From Mesorhizobium sangaii (GTDB lineage Bacteria > Pseudomonadota > Alphaproteobacteria > Rhizobiales > Rhizobiaceae): a stretch of 64,000 nt of DNA. The notes under the pieces are model-generated. The model ran no database searches and had not been told where the DNA came from. It saw nothing but the letters and a program-made list of their open reading frames with translations. Below are positions 50,614 through 59,516 of the stretch, in pieces (position 1 is the stretch's first letter; each line of letters begins with the position of its first letter). The position numbers were made by a program, and so were the translations under genes. The stretch spans positions 62,001 through 126,000 of the forward strand of contig NZ_JACHEF010000007.1 in the NCBI RefSeq assembly GCF_014207355.1, read 5' to 3'.

Positions 50614-50640
50614 AACGCCGCCCGTTGGGCGGCGTTTTTG
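50614..50640. terminator. Bidirectional Rho-independent terminator
   Basis: AACGCCGCCC (50614-50623), GTT, GGGCGGCGTT (50627-50636), then TTTGTTTT on the plus strand and TTTCG on the minus. It lies between convergent genes (SCP2 and GNAT). Confidence 0.9.
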
Positions 50641-50684
50641 TTTTGGGCCGGACCCGGGTGGCCGCATCGGGCAGCCCTTGCAGC

Positions 50685-51287
50685 TCAGGCCGCCGACGTC
50701 AGTTCCTGCGCCTTCAGCTTGCGCCCCGCCGCCTTCAGCGTGCCGTGTACGCCGTCAAGCGCGCCGTCGACCAGTTCCAGCGCCAGAAGGCGGTGCCGCT
50801 CATAAGGGCCGGGCATGGCGAGCGAACCGGTCCTGGCGGCCGAAAATCCGAAGCGTCCGTAATAGGGCGCGTCGCCGACCAGCAGGATCGCCGCATGGCC
50901 AAGCCGCGCCGCCTCGGCGATGGCATGACGCATCAGCGCCGAGCCGATGCCGGCACTCTTGAGCGATGGGTCGACGGCGAGCGGACCAAGCAACAGCGCT
51001 GCCGGACCGCCCTCGCCCAGCCTGACATCCCACAGCCGCACGGTGCCGGCGACGGCGCCCGACGCATCGCGGGCGACGAAGGCCAGGCCTTCCGAGGGCC
51101 GGCGGCCGCGCCGCAGCTTCTCCGAAGACTTCTTCCTGCGCATCGGCCCCATGGCGTCGTCGAGCAGCGCTTCGCGCGCCGCAACGTCGGCTGAGGTTTC
51201 GGCGACGATGGCAATGGCGCGGGCACTCTCCCCCACACGGGGGGAGATCGGCCAGACGCCCTCATCGATGAAATTTGCAATGTCCAT
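50685..51287 (-). CDS. GNAT-family N-acetyltransferase
   Basis: A 200-residue acetyltransferase. The acetyl-CoA site shows as LLLGPLAVDPSLKSAGIGSA followed by LMRHAIAEAARLGHAAILLV; the later GDAPYYGRFGF is typical of the YhbS-type group. ATG 51287 gives MDIANFIDEGVWPISPRVGE; the frame to 51569 has no further support. It is directly downstream of the ornithine decarboxylase gene on the same strand (98 bases), so co-transcription and an amine substrate are possible. Confidence 0.85.
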   Translation of the reverse strand: MDIANFIDEGVWPISPRVGESARAIAIVAETSADVAAREALLDDAMGPMRRKKSSEKLRRGRRPSEGLAFVARDASGAVAGTVRLWDVRLGEGGPAALLLGPLAVDPSLKSAGIGSALMRHAIAEAARLGHAAILLVGDAPYYGRFGFSAARTGSLAMPGPYERHRLLALELVDGALDGVHGTLKAAGRKLKAQELTSAA

Positions 51288-51385
51288 TTCCGCAATCCCT
51301 AGCGAGCGGAGATCTGTTCCACAGGCGAGCCCGGGTGGGCGCCAGACGCCCACCTGGGATGATCTGAGCGGCTCTTGCGAGCCGA

Positions 51386-52519
51386 TCAGATCACGTAGGA
51401 TCGGAGAGGCTCGAAGCCGTTGAAGGCGACCGCCGAGTAGGTGGTCGTGTAGGCGCCGGTGCCTTCGATCAGCACCTCGTCGCCGATGGTCAGCGACAGG
51501 GGCAGCGGATAAGGCGTCTTCTCGTACATCACGTCGGCCGAATCGCAGGTCGGGCCGGCGAGCACGCAAGGCGCGGTCTCCGTGCCGTCATGCGCGGTGA
51601 CGATCGGGTAGCGGATCGCCTCGTCCATCGTCTCTGCCAGACCCCCAAACTTGCCGATATCGAGGAACACCCAGCGCACATTGTCGTTGGCGGCCTTCTT
51701 CGAGATCAGCACGACTTCCGACTTGATGACGCCGGCATTGCCGACCATGCCGCGGCCCGGCTCGATGATGGTTTCCGGAATGGCATTGCCGAAATGCTTG
51801 CGCAGCGCCGAGAAGATCGCCTGGCCATAGGCCTTGGCCGCCGGCACGTCACGCAGGTAGCGTGTCGGGAAGCCGCCGCCCATATTGACCATCTTGAGCA
51901 CGATGCCTTCGTCGGTGAGCGTCGCGAACACAGTCTTGGCGTCGGCCAGCGCACGATCCCAGGCCGTCAGGTCGGTCTGCTGCGATCCGACATGGAACGA
52001 CACGCCATAGGCGTCGAGGCCGAGCCCCTTGGCATGGCGCAGCACGTCGACGGCCATCGCCGGCACGCAGCCGAACTTGCGCGACAGCGGCCACTCGGCG
52101 CCCTCGCCATCGGTCAGCACGCGGCAGAACACGCGCGCGCCGGGAGCGACGCGGGCGATCTTTTCGACCTCTTCGACGCAGTCGACCGCGAACAGGCGGA
52201 TGCCGAGCTGGTAGGCGCGTGCGATGTCACGCTCCTTCTTGATGGTGTTGCCGAAGGAGATGCGGTCCGCCGGCGCACCAGCGTCCATCGCCATCTCGAC
52301 TTCGGCAACGGAAGCGGTGTCGAAGGACGAGCCCATCGCAGCAAGGAGGCGCAGGATTTCCGGCGCCGGGTTTGCTTTCACCGCATAGTAGATCTTGGAA
52401 TCGGGCAGCGCCTTCTCGAAGGCGCGGAAATTGTCGCGCACGACATCGAGGTCGACGACGAGGCAGGGGCCGGTCGGACGTCGGGTGGCGAGGAAGTCAA
52501 GGATACGCTGGGTAGCCAT
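51386..52519 (-). CDS. odc: Ornithine/lysine decarboxylase, PLP fold type III
   Basis: A 377-residue eukaryotic-type decarboxylase that makes putrescine from ornithine. The PLP lysine is Lys48 (YYAVKANP), the PLP-phosphate region includes HVGSQ and GGGFPTRYL, and the catalytic cysteine is Cys325 in GPTCDSAD. The start at ATG 52519 has GGAGA 8 bases upstream. A leader of about 430 bases with several stems precedes it (see 52520-52950). It matches the alphaproteobacterial speF-type enzymes. Lysine decarboxylation to cadaverine may also occur. Confidence 0.92.
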   Translation of the reverse strand: MATQRILDFLATRRPTGPCLVVDLDVVRDNFRAFEKALPDSKIYYAVKANPAPEILRLLAAMGSSFDTASVAEVEMAMDAGAPADRISFGNTIKKERDIARAYQLGIRLFAVDCVEEVEKIARVAPGARVFCRVLTDGEGAEWPLSRKFGCVPAMAVDVLRHAKGLGLDAYGVSFHVGSQQTDLTAWDRALADAKTVFATLTDEGIVLKMVNMGGGFPTRYLRDVPAAKAYGQAIFSALRKHFGNAIPETIIEPGRGMVGNAGVIKSEVVLISKKAANDNVRWVFLDIGKFGGLAETMDEAIRYPIVTAHDGTETAPCVLAGPTCDSADVMYEKTPYPLPLSLTIGDEVLIEGTGAYTTTYSAVAFNGFEPLRSYVI

Positions 52520-52950
52520 CGGGGTCTCTCCATCAGCGCCTTTCGGCGCGCAATAAGGCTGCGGAACGCGGGCTGTCGGCCTCGCGAACACGCGGTGGAC
52601 AAAGGCGGGACGGAAATCCATGGAACCAGCCGGTGGAGACCCCGGAACCATGAAGCGCCGTCTCGCGGCGGTGAACCTTGGCCTTGCCCGGCCTCGGTTC
52701 GCTTTGTCTGCCTTGGCTTGGATGGGAGACCCGTCCGCACTGCCGGCAATGAAGGTGTGCCTCTTCAGTAACCCCGGTCTTTGGACAACCGGCAGAACAC
52801 CAGAAAGGCCCGCACCGTCGTTGCTTCAAGGTGTCCTCGGTCTGGCGGTTGGCCGCTAAACCGACTGGAGGGGTTGGCTCCAGTTACCTTACCGATTTCC
52901 CTCACCATTCGAGGATCGGCGGACACCCACAGGCACGTGCGACTTTGGGC
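52520..52950 (-). ncRNA. Long structured leader of odc, candidate speF RNA motif
   Basis: The distance from the promoter to the odc start is about 430 bases, and no good protein gene fills it. On the minus strand I see CCGGT/ACCGG around an 11-base loop (near 52775-52800), CGCCG/CGGCG (near 52655), GGACGGG/CCCATCC (near 52720-52736), and GCGCC-GAAA-GGCGC (52536-52549) just before the ribosome site. The speF motif is a known alphaproteobacterial RNA upstream of ornithine decarboxylase genes. I infer it from position, length and stems, not from a covariance search. Confidence 0.55.
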
Positions 52951-52956
52951 AAGCGC

Positions 52957-52985
52957 GATATAAGAGCGTACGCTTTCACAATCAA
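52957..52985 (-). promoter_or_regulatory. Candidate odc promoter with palindrome in the spacer
   Basis: On the minus strand, TTGATT (52985-52980), a 17-base spacer and TATATC (52962-52957). The spacer contains the perfect palindrome AGCGTACGCT (52965-52974), a possible operator. Confidence 0.6.
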
Positions 52986-53059
52986 TAAAAATCGCATCCA
53001 AGGTTGTAAAATTTCTGGCATCGAACAATGCTGGTGCAATCGTATCCGGATATCGAACG

Positions 53060-54256
53060 ATGCCAGGCACCCACGGCCCCCTCAACGCCTTTCTCGACGT
53101 TCGCCAGATGCCGGTGGCACATGCCGAGCTCGGACCGCTGGCCGGCTTGCGGCTGGCCGTCAAGGACATCTACGACGTCGCCGGCTACCGCACCGGTTGC
53201 GGCAATTTGCAGAAATTCGCCGAAAGCCACCCTGCCGCGCGCACCGCGCCGGCCGTGCAGATGCTTCTCGATGCCGGCGCGCGCTTCGTCGGCAAGACCC
53301 AGACCGACGAGCTTGCCTTCGCGCTGTTCGGCCAGAATGCGCATTTTTCGTTTCCGGTGAACCCGGCAGCGCCCGACCGCGTCACCGGCGGCTCGTCATC
53401 GGGGTCGGCGGCGGCGGTGGCGGGCAGGCTGGCCGATATCGCCACCGGCTCCGACACCGGCGGCTCGATCCGCGCGCCGGCGAGCTTTTGCGGATTGATT
53501 GGGCTGCGCACCACGCATGGCCGCATTTCGCTCGACGGCGCGATGAAGCTGGCGCCAAGCTTCGACACGTTCGGTCGGTTCGCCGACGACATCGAGACCT
53601 ACGAGACAGTGGGCAAGCTGCTGCTTGGCCGCGACCCGCACCAGCAAGCATTGGAACGCCCGCTGGCGCTGGACCGGCTGGATGGACTGGTCGCCCGCCC
53701 GGCGCTTGCCGAATATGCTCGGATGAAGGCACTGGCGAGCGCAGTTTTCGGTACGCCGGCGACGCCGGCTGCACCCTTCGCCTCGTCTGCGGATGAACTC
53801 TACTGGTGCTTTCGCCGGCTGCAGGCCAAGGAAGCCTGGGCGGTGCATGGCGCATGGATCACCAGCGGCGACCGCGACCTCGGCCCCGACGTCGATGAAC
53901 GTTTCGGCTTTGGCCGCGCCGTCGACGCTCCGACAGCACAGGCCGAGACGGTGCGACGGCTGACCTTCAAAGCCGAACTGAGCGCCCTGCTCGGCAAGGA
54001 CGGATTCCTTGTCCTGCCGACGGTGCCGGGCCCGGCACCCTACGTGGACAGCACGCCGGAGCAGTTCCAGGCCTATCGCGAGCGGGCGTTGCAGCTTCTG
54101 TGCCTGGCCGGCCTGTCGGGTTTTCCGCAAATCACCTTGCCCATCGGCTCGGTCGCCGGTGCGCCGTTCGGCCTGTCGCTGCTTGGCCCTTCCGGCAGCG
54201 ACATTGCCCTGATAAGGCTCGGCCGCAAACTTCTCGACGCCGCACGAAGGGCCTGA
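53060..54256 (+). CDS. Amidase-signature family hydrolase
   Basis: A 398-residue amidase. The catalytic triad is visible: Lys35 in RLAVKDIYDV, the cis-Ser in GGSSSGSAAAV (about Ser113), and the nucleophile Ser136 in GSDTGGSIRAPA. The length is short for the family but complete. It is transcribed away from odc and is followed by a LysR gene after 2 bases. The substrate is unknown; indoleacetamide or other aryl amides are common for the group. Confidence 0.9.
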   Translation: MPGTHGPLNAFLDVRQMPVAHAELGPLAGLRLAVKDIYDVAGYRTGCGNLQKFAESHPAARTAPAVQMLLDAGARFVGKTQTDELAFALFGQNAHFSFPVNPAAPDRVTGGSSSGSAAAVAGRLADIATGSDTGGSIRAPASFCGLIGLRTTHGRISLDGAMKLAPSFDTFGRFADDIETYETVGKLLLGRDPHQQALERPLALDRLDGLVARPALAEYARMKALASAVFGTPATPAAPFASSADELYWCFRRLQAKEAWAVHGAWITSGDRDLGPDVDERFGFGRAVDAPTAQAETVRRLTFKAELSALLGKDGFLVLPTVPGPAPYVDSTPEQFQAYRERALQLLCLAGLSGFPQITLPIGSVAGAPFGLSLLGPSGSDIALIRLGRKLLDAARRA

Positions 54257-54258
54257 CC

Positions 54259-55158
54259 ATGGACACACTGACCCGCATGCGTGCCTTCATCGATGTGGTC
54301 GAGGCCGAGGGCTTTTCGGCGGCGGCGCGCAAGATCGGCCGTTCCAAGGCATTGCTGTCGAAATATGTCCGCGAGCTGGAGGACGAGCTCGGCGCGCTGC
54401 TGCTCAACCGCACGACAAGGCAGTTCTCGATGACCGAGGCCGGCCACACCTATTACCGGCGCGCCTCCGAGATCGTGCGCGAGGTCGACAGCCTAGCCGA
54501 TGCGGTGCGCGAATCCTCAGGCGACGTGCGCGGCCGCATCAAGCTGTCGGCGCCGCGCACCTTCGCCGATGCACCGATCGGCCAGTCGCTGATCGACTTC
54601 GCCAAGCAGTATCCCGACATCGTGCTCGACATCCAGCTCGACGACCGTTTCGTCGACCTCGTCGAGGAAGGCTTCGATCTCGCGGTGCGCATCTCGCGGC
54701 TGGAGAACTCGTCGCTGATCGCCAGGCGGCTGGCGCCGTTTTCGATAAGGCTGTGCGCCTCTCCCGAACTGATCGCCAAGCACGGCATGCCGACACGGCC
54801 GCAGGATCTCGGCCGCATGCCCTGCATCGTCGACACCAATGGCCGCGGACTGAACAACTGGCCGTTCAAGGGCGACAATGGCGATCCGGTGAGCGTTGCG
54901 GTGTCGGGTCCGATCGAGGTCAACAGCCCGATGACGGCGCGGGCCGCGGCCCTGGCGGGGCTCGGATTTTCCGTCCTGCCGGATTTCATCGCCGCGCCCG
55001 ATCTCGAAAGCGGGCGGCTGGTGACGGCGCTCGATGACCGCATCCTGTCGGGCGGCGGCATCTTTGCCGTCTATCCGCACCGCCGCTACCTGCCGGCCAA
55101 GGTCCGGGTTTTCGTCGACTTCTTGGTGCAGTGGTTCAAGTCGCGTGAGGCTGCTTGA
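54259..55158 (+). CDS. LysR-family transcriptional regulator
   Basis: A 299-residue regulator. The N-terminal helix-turn-helix is MRAFIDVVEAEGFSAAARKI, then LSKYVRELEDELGALLLNRT. The effector-binding domain follows (DIQLDDRFVDLVEEGFDLAV). It is downstream of the amidase and presumably regulates it or a neighbour; LysR genes usually diverge from their targets, so co-direction here is slightly unusual. The frame is open back to 54100 inside the amidase. Confidence 0.9.
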   Translation: MDTLTRMRAFIDVVEAEGFSAAARKIGRSKALLSKYVRELEDELGALLLNRTTRQFSMTEAGHTYYRRASEIVREVDSLADAVRESSGDVRGRIKLSAPRTFADAPIGQSLIDFAKQYPDIVLDIQLDDRFVDLVEEGFDLAVRISRLENSSLIARRLAPFSIRLCASPELIAKHGMPTRPQDLGRMPCIVDTNGRGLNNWPFKGDNGDPVSVAVSGPIEVNSPMTARAAALAGLGFSVLPDFIAAPDLESGRLVTALDDRILSGGGIFAVYPHRRYLPAKVRVFVDFLVQWFKSREAA

Positions 55159-55203
55159 GCGCTTCGAGAGCCAAAGCGTAACGCGCTTTAAGTCTTTGTT
55201 CGG

Positions 55204-55250
55204 TGCGTGTCGTTGTCCCAAAACCGCTGCCCGCCTTTGGGCGGTGCGCA
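55204..55250. repeat. Rhizobial intergenic palindrome, copy 3 (inverted)
   Basis: Reverse-complement relative of the element at 5031-5076: TGCGTGTCGTTGTCCCAAAA then GCTG and TTTGGGCGGTGCGCA. The sequence just before (55165-55195) holds AAAGCG and CGCTTT arms, as in the longer copy at 8480. Located between LysR and DUF1007. Confidence 0.65.
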
Positions 55251-55306
55251 CCAGCGGTCCCAATTTCGCCCCCTTTCTGGTAACTCTCGATATCTCTCCG
55301 AGGCCG

Positions 55307-55993
55307 ATGGAATCGCGACCGAGAATGCACCTCAAACGGCACGCAATCATGCTGGCTTCGGCCTTGGCGGCGACCTTTGCCGCCACCGGACCGGCTTACG
55401 TGCATCCTCATGTCTTCGCCGAGGCTCGCCTCGACGTGATCCTCTCCCCGGATCACCAAAGTGTGAAGGCGCTGCGTCATCTCTGGCGCTTCGACGATCT
55501 GTTTTCCAGTACGGTGATGATGGAGTTCGACAAGAACTCCGACCTGAAGCTCGACGACAAGGAGCTGAAGGAGGTCGCCGACACCGTCCACGCCTCGCTG
55601 GCCGAGTTCAACTACTTCCAGCTCGTCACCGTCGACGGCAAGGATGTGGCGATGACGCCGCCGCCGCATCTGATGGCCAATTTCGACAATGACCAGCTGA
55701 TCATCCTGTTCGAGTCCGAGCCGAAGGAGCCGATCAAGCTCACCGGCAAGATCGACATCGGCGTCTACGATCCGACCTTCTACACGGCGATCGATTTCAC
55801 CGAGGACCGCAACATCACGGTCGAAGGCCTGCCGTCGAATTGCACCAGCAAGGTTGTCCGTCCCGATCCGGACGAAGCGATCAAAGAAAACCAGAAGACC
55901 CTGACCGATGCCTTCTTCAACGATCCGACAGGCACCGACATGAGCAAGATCTTCGCCACCAAGCTCGAACTGAACTGTCAGCCAGAAGGATGA
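55307..55993 (+). CDS. DUF1007 periplasmic protein
   Basis: A 228-residue exported protein of the DUF1007 family (COG3683), thought to be the periplasmic partner of the adjacent transporter. The signal region is IMLASALAATFAATGPAYV, followed by HPHVF, the family hallmark and possible metal site. The start may be ATG 55307 (GAGG upstream) or ATG 55325. Its stop overlaps the next ATG (ATGA), and the fused or paired arrangement of DUF1007 with RcnA-like proteins is common. Confidence 0.85.
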   Translation: MESRPRMHLKRHAIMLASALAATFAATGPAYVHPHVFAEARLDVILSPDHQSVKALRHLWRFDDLFSSTVMMEFDKNSDLKLDDKELKEVADTVHASLAEFNYFQLVTVDGKDVAMTPPPHLMANFDNDQLIILFESEPKEPIKLTGKIDIGVYDPTFYTAIDFTEDRNITVEGLPSNCTSKVVRPDPDEAIKENQKTLTDAFFNDPTGTDMSKIFATKLELNCQPEG

Positions 55994-57195
55994 AGCCGGT
56001 GACGAAACCGTCCCTGCGTTTGGCATTCGGCCTGTTGGCCATCACCTTTGTCATGATGCATTTCGCCAATTCCGCCCATGCCCAGAGTTCGCTCGGCATC
56101 GGCGTCAATGACGGCATGGCGCCCACCACGGGCCCCTTCGCCCACATCCTGATGTGGATCAATCTCAGGCAGCAGGAATTCTACCGCGCGCTGGCGACGG
56201 CGATGAAGGCGATGCGCCAGGACGGCAGCAAGCTGTGGGGGCTTATCGGCCTGTCCTTCGCCTACGGCATTTTCCACGCCGCCGGCCCTGGTCACGGCAA
56301 GGCGGTGATCTCGTCCTACATGGTGGCCAATGAAGTGGCGCTGCGGCGTGGCATTCTGTTGTCCTTCGTCTCGGCGCTGCTGCAGGGCCTGACCGCGGTC
56401 GCGGTGATGGCGGTCGCTTATTTCGTCCTGCGCGGCACCGCCGTCTCGATGACCGATGCGGCCTGGTTCATGGAAATCACGAGCTTCGTCTTCGTCACCC
56501 TGTTCGGTGCCTGGCTGCTGTGGCGCAAGCTCGGCCCGTCCGTCCTGCGCCTGTTTGGCAGAGGGCCCGCCTACAGCCTGTGGGCGGCTCACGCCGGTCA
56601 TTCCCATACGGGTCATTCGCACGCGGGTCATTCGCATGCCGGCCACTCTCATGCCGGTCATTCGCATGCTGTCCATGACCATTCGGCGCATGCCCATTCG
56701 CACGCCCTGCACGCGCATGATCATCACGACCACGCGCACGATCATCACGAGCACGGTGCGCATGACCATGGCCCACACGACCATGCTCATCATGATCACG
56801 CGGCGGGCGAGGTCTGCGACACCTGCGGCCACTCGCATGCGCCCGATCCGGCGCTGCTGTCGGGCGACCGCTTCGACTGGCGCACGGCCTGGTCGGCGGT
56901 GGCTGCGGTCGGCATCCGTCCCTGTTCCGGCGCGCTGATCGTGCTGAGCTTCGCACTGCTCAACGGGCTCTGGCTCGGCGGCCTGCTGTCGGTGCTGGCC
57001 ATGTCGCTGGGCACCGCGATCACCGTCTCGGCCCTGGCGACGCTGGCGGTGACCGCCAAGAACTGGGCAGTGTATTTCGCCGGCGACGGCCGCATGGGCA
57101 ACCGCATCCACTCGATCGTCGAGATCGGTGGCGCGGCGTTCGTCTTCCTGTTCGGACTGCTGCTGTTGTCGGCGAGCCTGGCGACGGGCGGCTGA
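55990..57195 (+). CDS. Nickel/cobalt exporter, RcnA/NicO-like
   Basis: A 401-residue membrane protein. Six or so helices include GLIGLSFAYGIFHAAGPGHG, which contains the family HxxxxGPGHGK motif, and VGIRPCSGALIVLSFALLNG. A cytoplasmic loop of about 75 residues between helices 3 and 4 is extremely His/Asp/Ala-rich and surely binds metal. In RcnA this loop carries Ni or Co to be expelled. The DUF1007 gene overlaps it upstream. Another metal exporter (CDF) lies 1.3 kb away. Confidence 0.88.
   Translation: MKPVTKPSLRLAFGLLAITFVMMHFANSAHAQSSLGIGVNDGMAPTTGPFAHILMWINLRQQEFYRALATAMKAMRQDGSKLWGLIGLSFAYGIFHAAGPGHGKAVISSYMVANEVALRRGILLSFVSALLQGLTAVAVMAVAYFVLRGTAVSMTDAAWFMEITSFVFVTLFGAWLLWRKLGPSVLRLFGRGPAYSLWAAHAGHSHTGHSHAGHSHAGHSHAGHSHAVHDHSAHAHSHALHAHDHHDHAHDHHEHGAHDHGPHDHAHHDHAAGEVCDTCGHSHAPDPALLSGDRFDWRTAWSAVAAVGIRPCSGALIVLSFALLNGLWLGGLLSVLAMSLGTAITVSALATLAVTAKNWAVYFAGDGRMGNRIHSIVEIGGAAFVFLFGLLLLSASLATGG
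56596..56670 (+). repeat. 15-bp tandem repeat in the His-rich loop, five units
   Basis: Units beginning at 56596, 56611, 56626, 56641 and 56656 encode GHSHT once and GHSHA four times. The number of units may vary among strains and so alter metal capacity. Confidence 0.9.
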
Positions 57196-57220
57196 TGTTG
57201 CGGGTCGCGACGCTCCGGGT

Positions 57221-58198
57221 TTAAACCGCGATCTTGCCTTCCAGTTCATCCTCGATATGCGCGCGGATGATCTCGTCAAAACTCTTTTCGGCACTGAAGC
57301 CAAGCTCTCTTGACCGCCGCGCCTCGAACCGCGTCGGCCAGCCCTTGACGATCGCCCAGATCGTCTCGTCCGGCTCCTCGCGGATCAACTTCACCGCCTT
57401 GGCACCGGCAATGCGTTCCAGCGCCTCGATCTGCTCGCCGACGGTGACCGCGACGCCGGGCATCGTCAAATTGCGGCGCGGCCCGACAGCGTTGCCGTCG
57501 ATCTCCGCCGCATGGATTAGGAAATTGACCGCCGAGCGCGGGCTGGCATGGGTGTGCACGACCGAGCGCGGCACCGGCAGGATCGCCTCATGGCCGCTCA
57601 GCGGCTCGCGGATGATGCCGGAGAAGAAGCTGGAGGCCGCCTTGTTCGGCTTGCCTGGCCGCACGCAGATGGTTGGCAGCCGGATGCCGATGCCGTCGAA
57701 GAAACCGCGCCTGGAATAATCGGCAAGCAGCGCTTCGCTCATCTGCTTCTGGGTGCCGTACGAGGTCAGCGGCGTCGGATGGAATTCATCCGGGATGACA
57801 TCGGGAAACGGCGCGCCGAACACCGCGATCGACGAGGTGAAGACGACGCGCGGTGCAAAGCCCGCCAGGCGGATGGCATCGAACAGCGCTCGCGTGCCGT
57901 CGAGATTGACGCGGTAGCCGAGATCGAAATTCGCCTCCGCTTCGCCCGACACGATGCCGGCGAGATGGAAGACGACATCGGGGCGTGATGCGACCAGGCG
58001 CTCAGTGGCCCCCGCCTCGGCGAGGTCGCCAGTGTGGATGGTGACGCTGACGCCGTCCATGCTAGGTGCCTGCGGCGGCACGATGTCGTGCAGGTCGAGT
58101 GCTGCGATCTTGCGGCTGCGCAGCGTACCGTCCTTCGCCAGCCGGGCGATGAGCTTACGGCCGACCATGCCTGCGGCGCCAGTGATCAGAATGCGCAT
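57221..58198 (-). CDS. denD: NAD-dependent epimerase/dehydratase, D-erythronate dehydrogenase-like
   Basis: A 325-residue extended SDR. The NAD-binding TGAAGMVG is at residues 6-13, and the catalytic Tyr/Lys are in YGTQKQMSEALL. The sequence FGAPFPDVIPDEFHPTPLTS and RLPTICVRPGKPNKAAS region agrees with DenD, which oxidises D-erythronate at C2. Typical pathway partners (OtnK, OtnC) are not nearby, so a related uronate or sugar epimerase role is possible. Confidence 0.8.
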   Translation of the reverse strand: MRILITGAAGMVGRKLIARLAKDGTLRSRKIAALDLHDIVPPQAPSMDGVSVTIHTGDLAEAGATERLVASRPDVVFHLAGIVSGEAEANFDLGYRVNLDGTRALFDAIRLAGFAPRVVFTSSIAVFGAPFPDVIPDEFHPTPLTSYGTQKQMSEALLADYSRRGFFDGIGIRLPTICVRPGKPNKAASSFFSGIIREPLSGHEAILPVPRSVVHTHASPRSAVNFLIHAAEIDGNAVGPRRNLTMPGVAVTVGEQIEALERIAGAKAVKLIREEPDETIWAIVKGWPTRFEARRSRELGFSAEKSFDEIIRAHIEDELEGKIAV

Positions 58199-58209
58199 GT
58201 CGAAATCCC

Positions 58210-58422
58210 TTACTTACCCTGGTTTTTGCGCTGGTTGCGGGCCCGCAGCCAGAACACCGAGAAAAACGCCAGCACGAAGACGATGCCAAAGGCACCGGCC
58301 AGCACGGTCGAGAAACTGCCAAGTGCCAGCATCATGGTCGGCAGATAGAACGCGGCGATACCGAACAGAAGCATGATCCACGCTGCCGCGATGGCCGCAT
58401 TCCTGGTGTCACGGTCCATCAT
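58210..58422 (-). CDS. Small membrane protein, hypothetical
   Basis: A 70-residue protein with two hydrophobic helices (IAAAWIMLLFGIAAFYLPTM; GAFGIVFVLAFFSVFWLRA) and a basic C-terminus. It starts at ATG 58422 (or 58419). It precedes the DenD-like gene on the same strand by 11 bases, so the two are likely co-transcribed. I recognise no family. Confidence 0.7.
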   Translation of the reverse strand: MMDRDTRNAAIAAAWIMLLFGIAAFYLPTMMLALGSFSTVLAGAFGIVFVLAFFSVFWLRARNQRKNQGK

Positions 58423-58505
58423 GCTGCACCCGGGCTGCGGGTCTTCATCAGGCTGGTTGTCAAGGCTTTGGGACTCCTGGGGCAGAACCGATCGATACCA
58501 ATCGA

Positions 58506-59492
58506 TCAGGCCTGGTGATGATGGTCGTGATGCGCGGCCGCATCATGCTCGTGGTCATGATCATGGTCGTCGCCATCGTCGGCGCACTGTCCGAATTCCG
58601 GTTCAACGGTGGCATGGCTGATGCCGTGCTCGCTGGCAAGCCGCTTCTTGATGGTGCTCACTGCCTGATAGGCATCGACGCCTTCGGTAAGGCAGGCATG
58701 CAGCGTCGCCATGTTGCTCGTGCCGTCGAGCGACCAGACATGCATGTGGTGCACTTCGCGCACCCCCAGGACCGTCGCCTCGATATCCCTGGCGATCAGG
58801 TCGCGGTCGAGGCTCGGTGGCACGCCCTCGAGCAGGACATGAGCGGCGGCGCGCATCAGCGACCATGCCGTTGACAGGATCAGCAGCGAGACCAGGACCG
58901 ACAGGATCGGGTCGATCGGTGTCCAGCCGGTCGCCAGGATCACCAGCGCGGCAACGATCGCCGCAGCCGAGCCGAGCAGGTCGCCGAGCACATGCAGCAT
59001 GGCGCCCCGCATGTTCAGGCTTTCGCGGTCGCCGCCATGCAACACGAAGAAGGAACCGATATTGACCAGCAGGCCGAGGACCGCCACGACAAGCATCGGT
59101 CCGCCGAGCACCGGTGTCGGCGCCAGCAGGCGCCCCCACGCCTCGTAGACGATCCACAGTGCGATGACGAAGATGGCGATGCCGTTGGTGTAGGCCACCA
59201 GCGTCTTGACCCGGCCGAAGCCATAGGTGAGACGGCCGGTCGCCGGCCGGCCGGCAAGATGAAATGCATACCACGCTAGGCCGAGCGCGATCGCATCGGC
59301 GAGCATGTGGCCGGCATCTGCTAGCAGTGCCAGCGACCCGGTGAGAAGACCGCCGAGCGCCTCGGCGACCATGAAGCCGCCGGTCAGGCAGGCGGCAATC
59401 AGAACGCGTTTCTTGTCGGTCGAGCCATGCACTTGGCCGGCGCCGTGATCGTGTCCGCTATGATCGTCGGAATGGGTATGTGCCAATGGCAA
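58506..59492 (-). CDS. Cation diffusion facilitator (CDF) metal exporter
   Basis: A 328-residue zinc/cobalt/cadmium exporter. Six helices include GSLALLADAGHMLADAIALG, with the HxxxD metal site. The C-terminal cytoplasmic domain (VREVHHMHVWSLDGTSNMAT) is of the ZitB/CzcD type. Both ends are His/Asp-rich (HTHSDDHSGHDHG; HDHDHEHDAAAHHDHHH). With the RcnA-like gene it suggests a small metal-resistance block. Confidence 0.9.
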   Translation of the reverse strand: MPLAHTHSDDHSGHDHGAGQVHGSTDKKRVLIAACLTGGFMVAEALGGLLTGSLALLADAGHMLADAIALGLAWYAFHLAGRPATGRLTYGFGRVKTLVAYTNGIAIFVIALWIVYEAWGRLLAPTPVLGGPMLVVAVLGLLVNIGSFFVLHGGDRESLNMRGAMLHVLGDLLGSAAAIVAALVILATGWTPIDPILSVLVSLLILSTAWSLMRAAAHVLLEGVPPSLDRDLIARDIEATVLGVREVHHMHVWSLDGTSNMATLHACLTEGVDAYQAVSTIKKRLASEHGISHATVEPEFGQCADDGDDHDHDHEHDAAAHHDHHHQA

Positions 59493-59516
59493 CTCCCGTT
59501 ACGCGCCGAATTCAGT

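Noticed and set aside
56596..56800. Possible CRISPR-like or satellite array
   Set aside because: The repeats are in-frame His codons of a protein loop without spacers.
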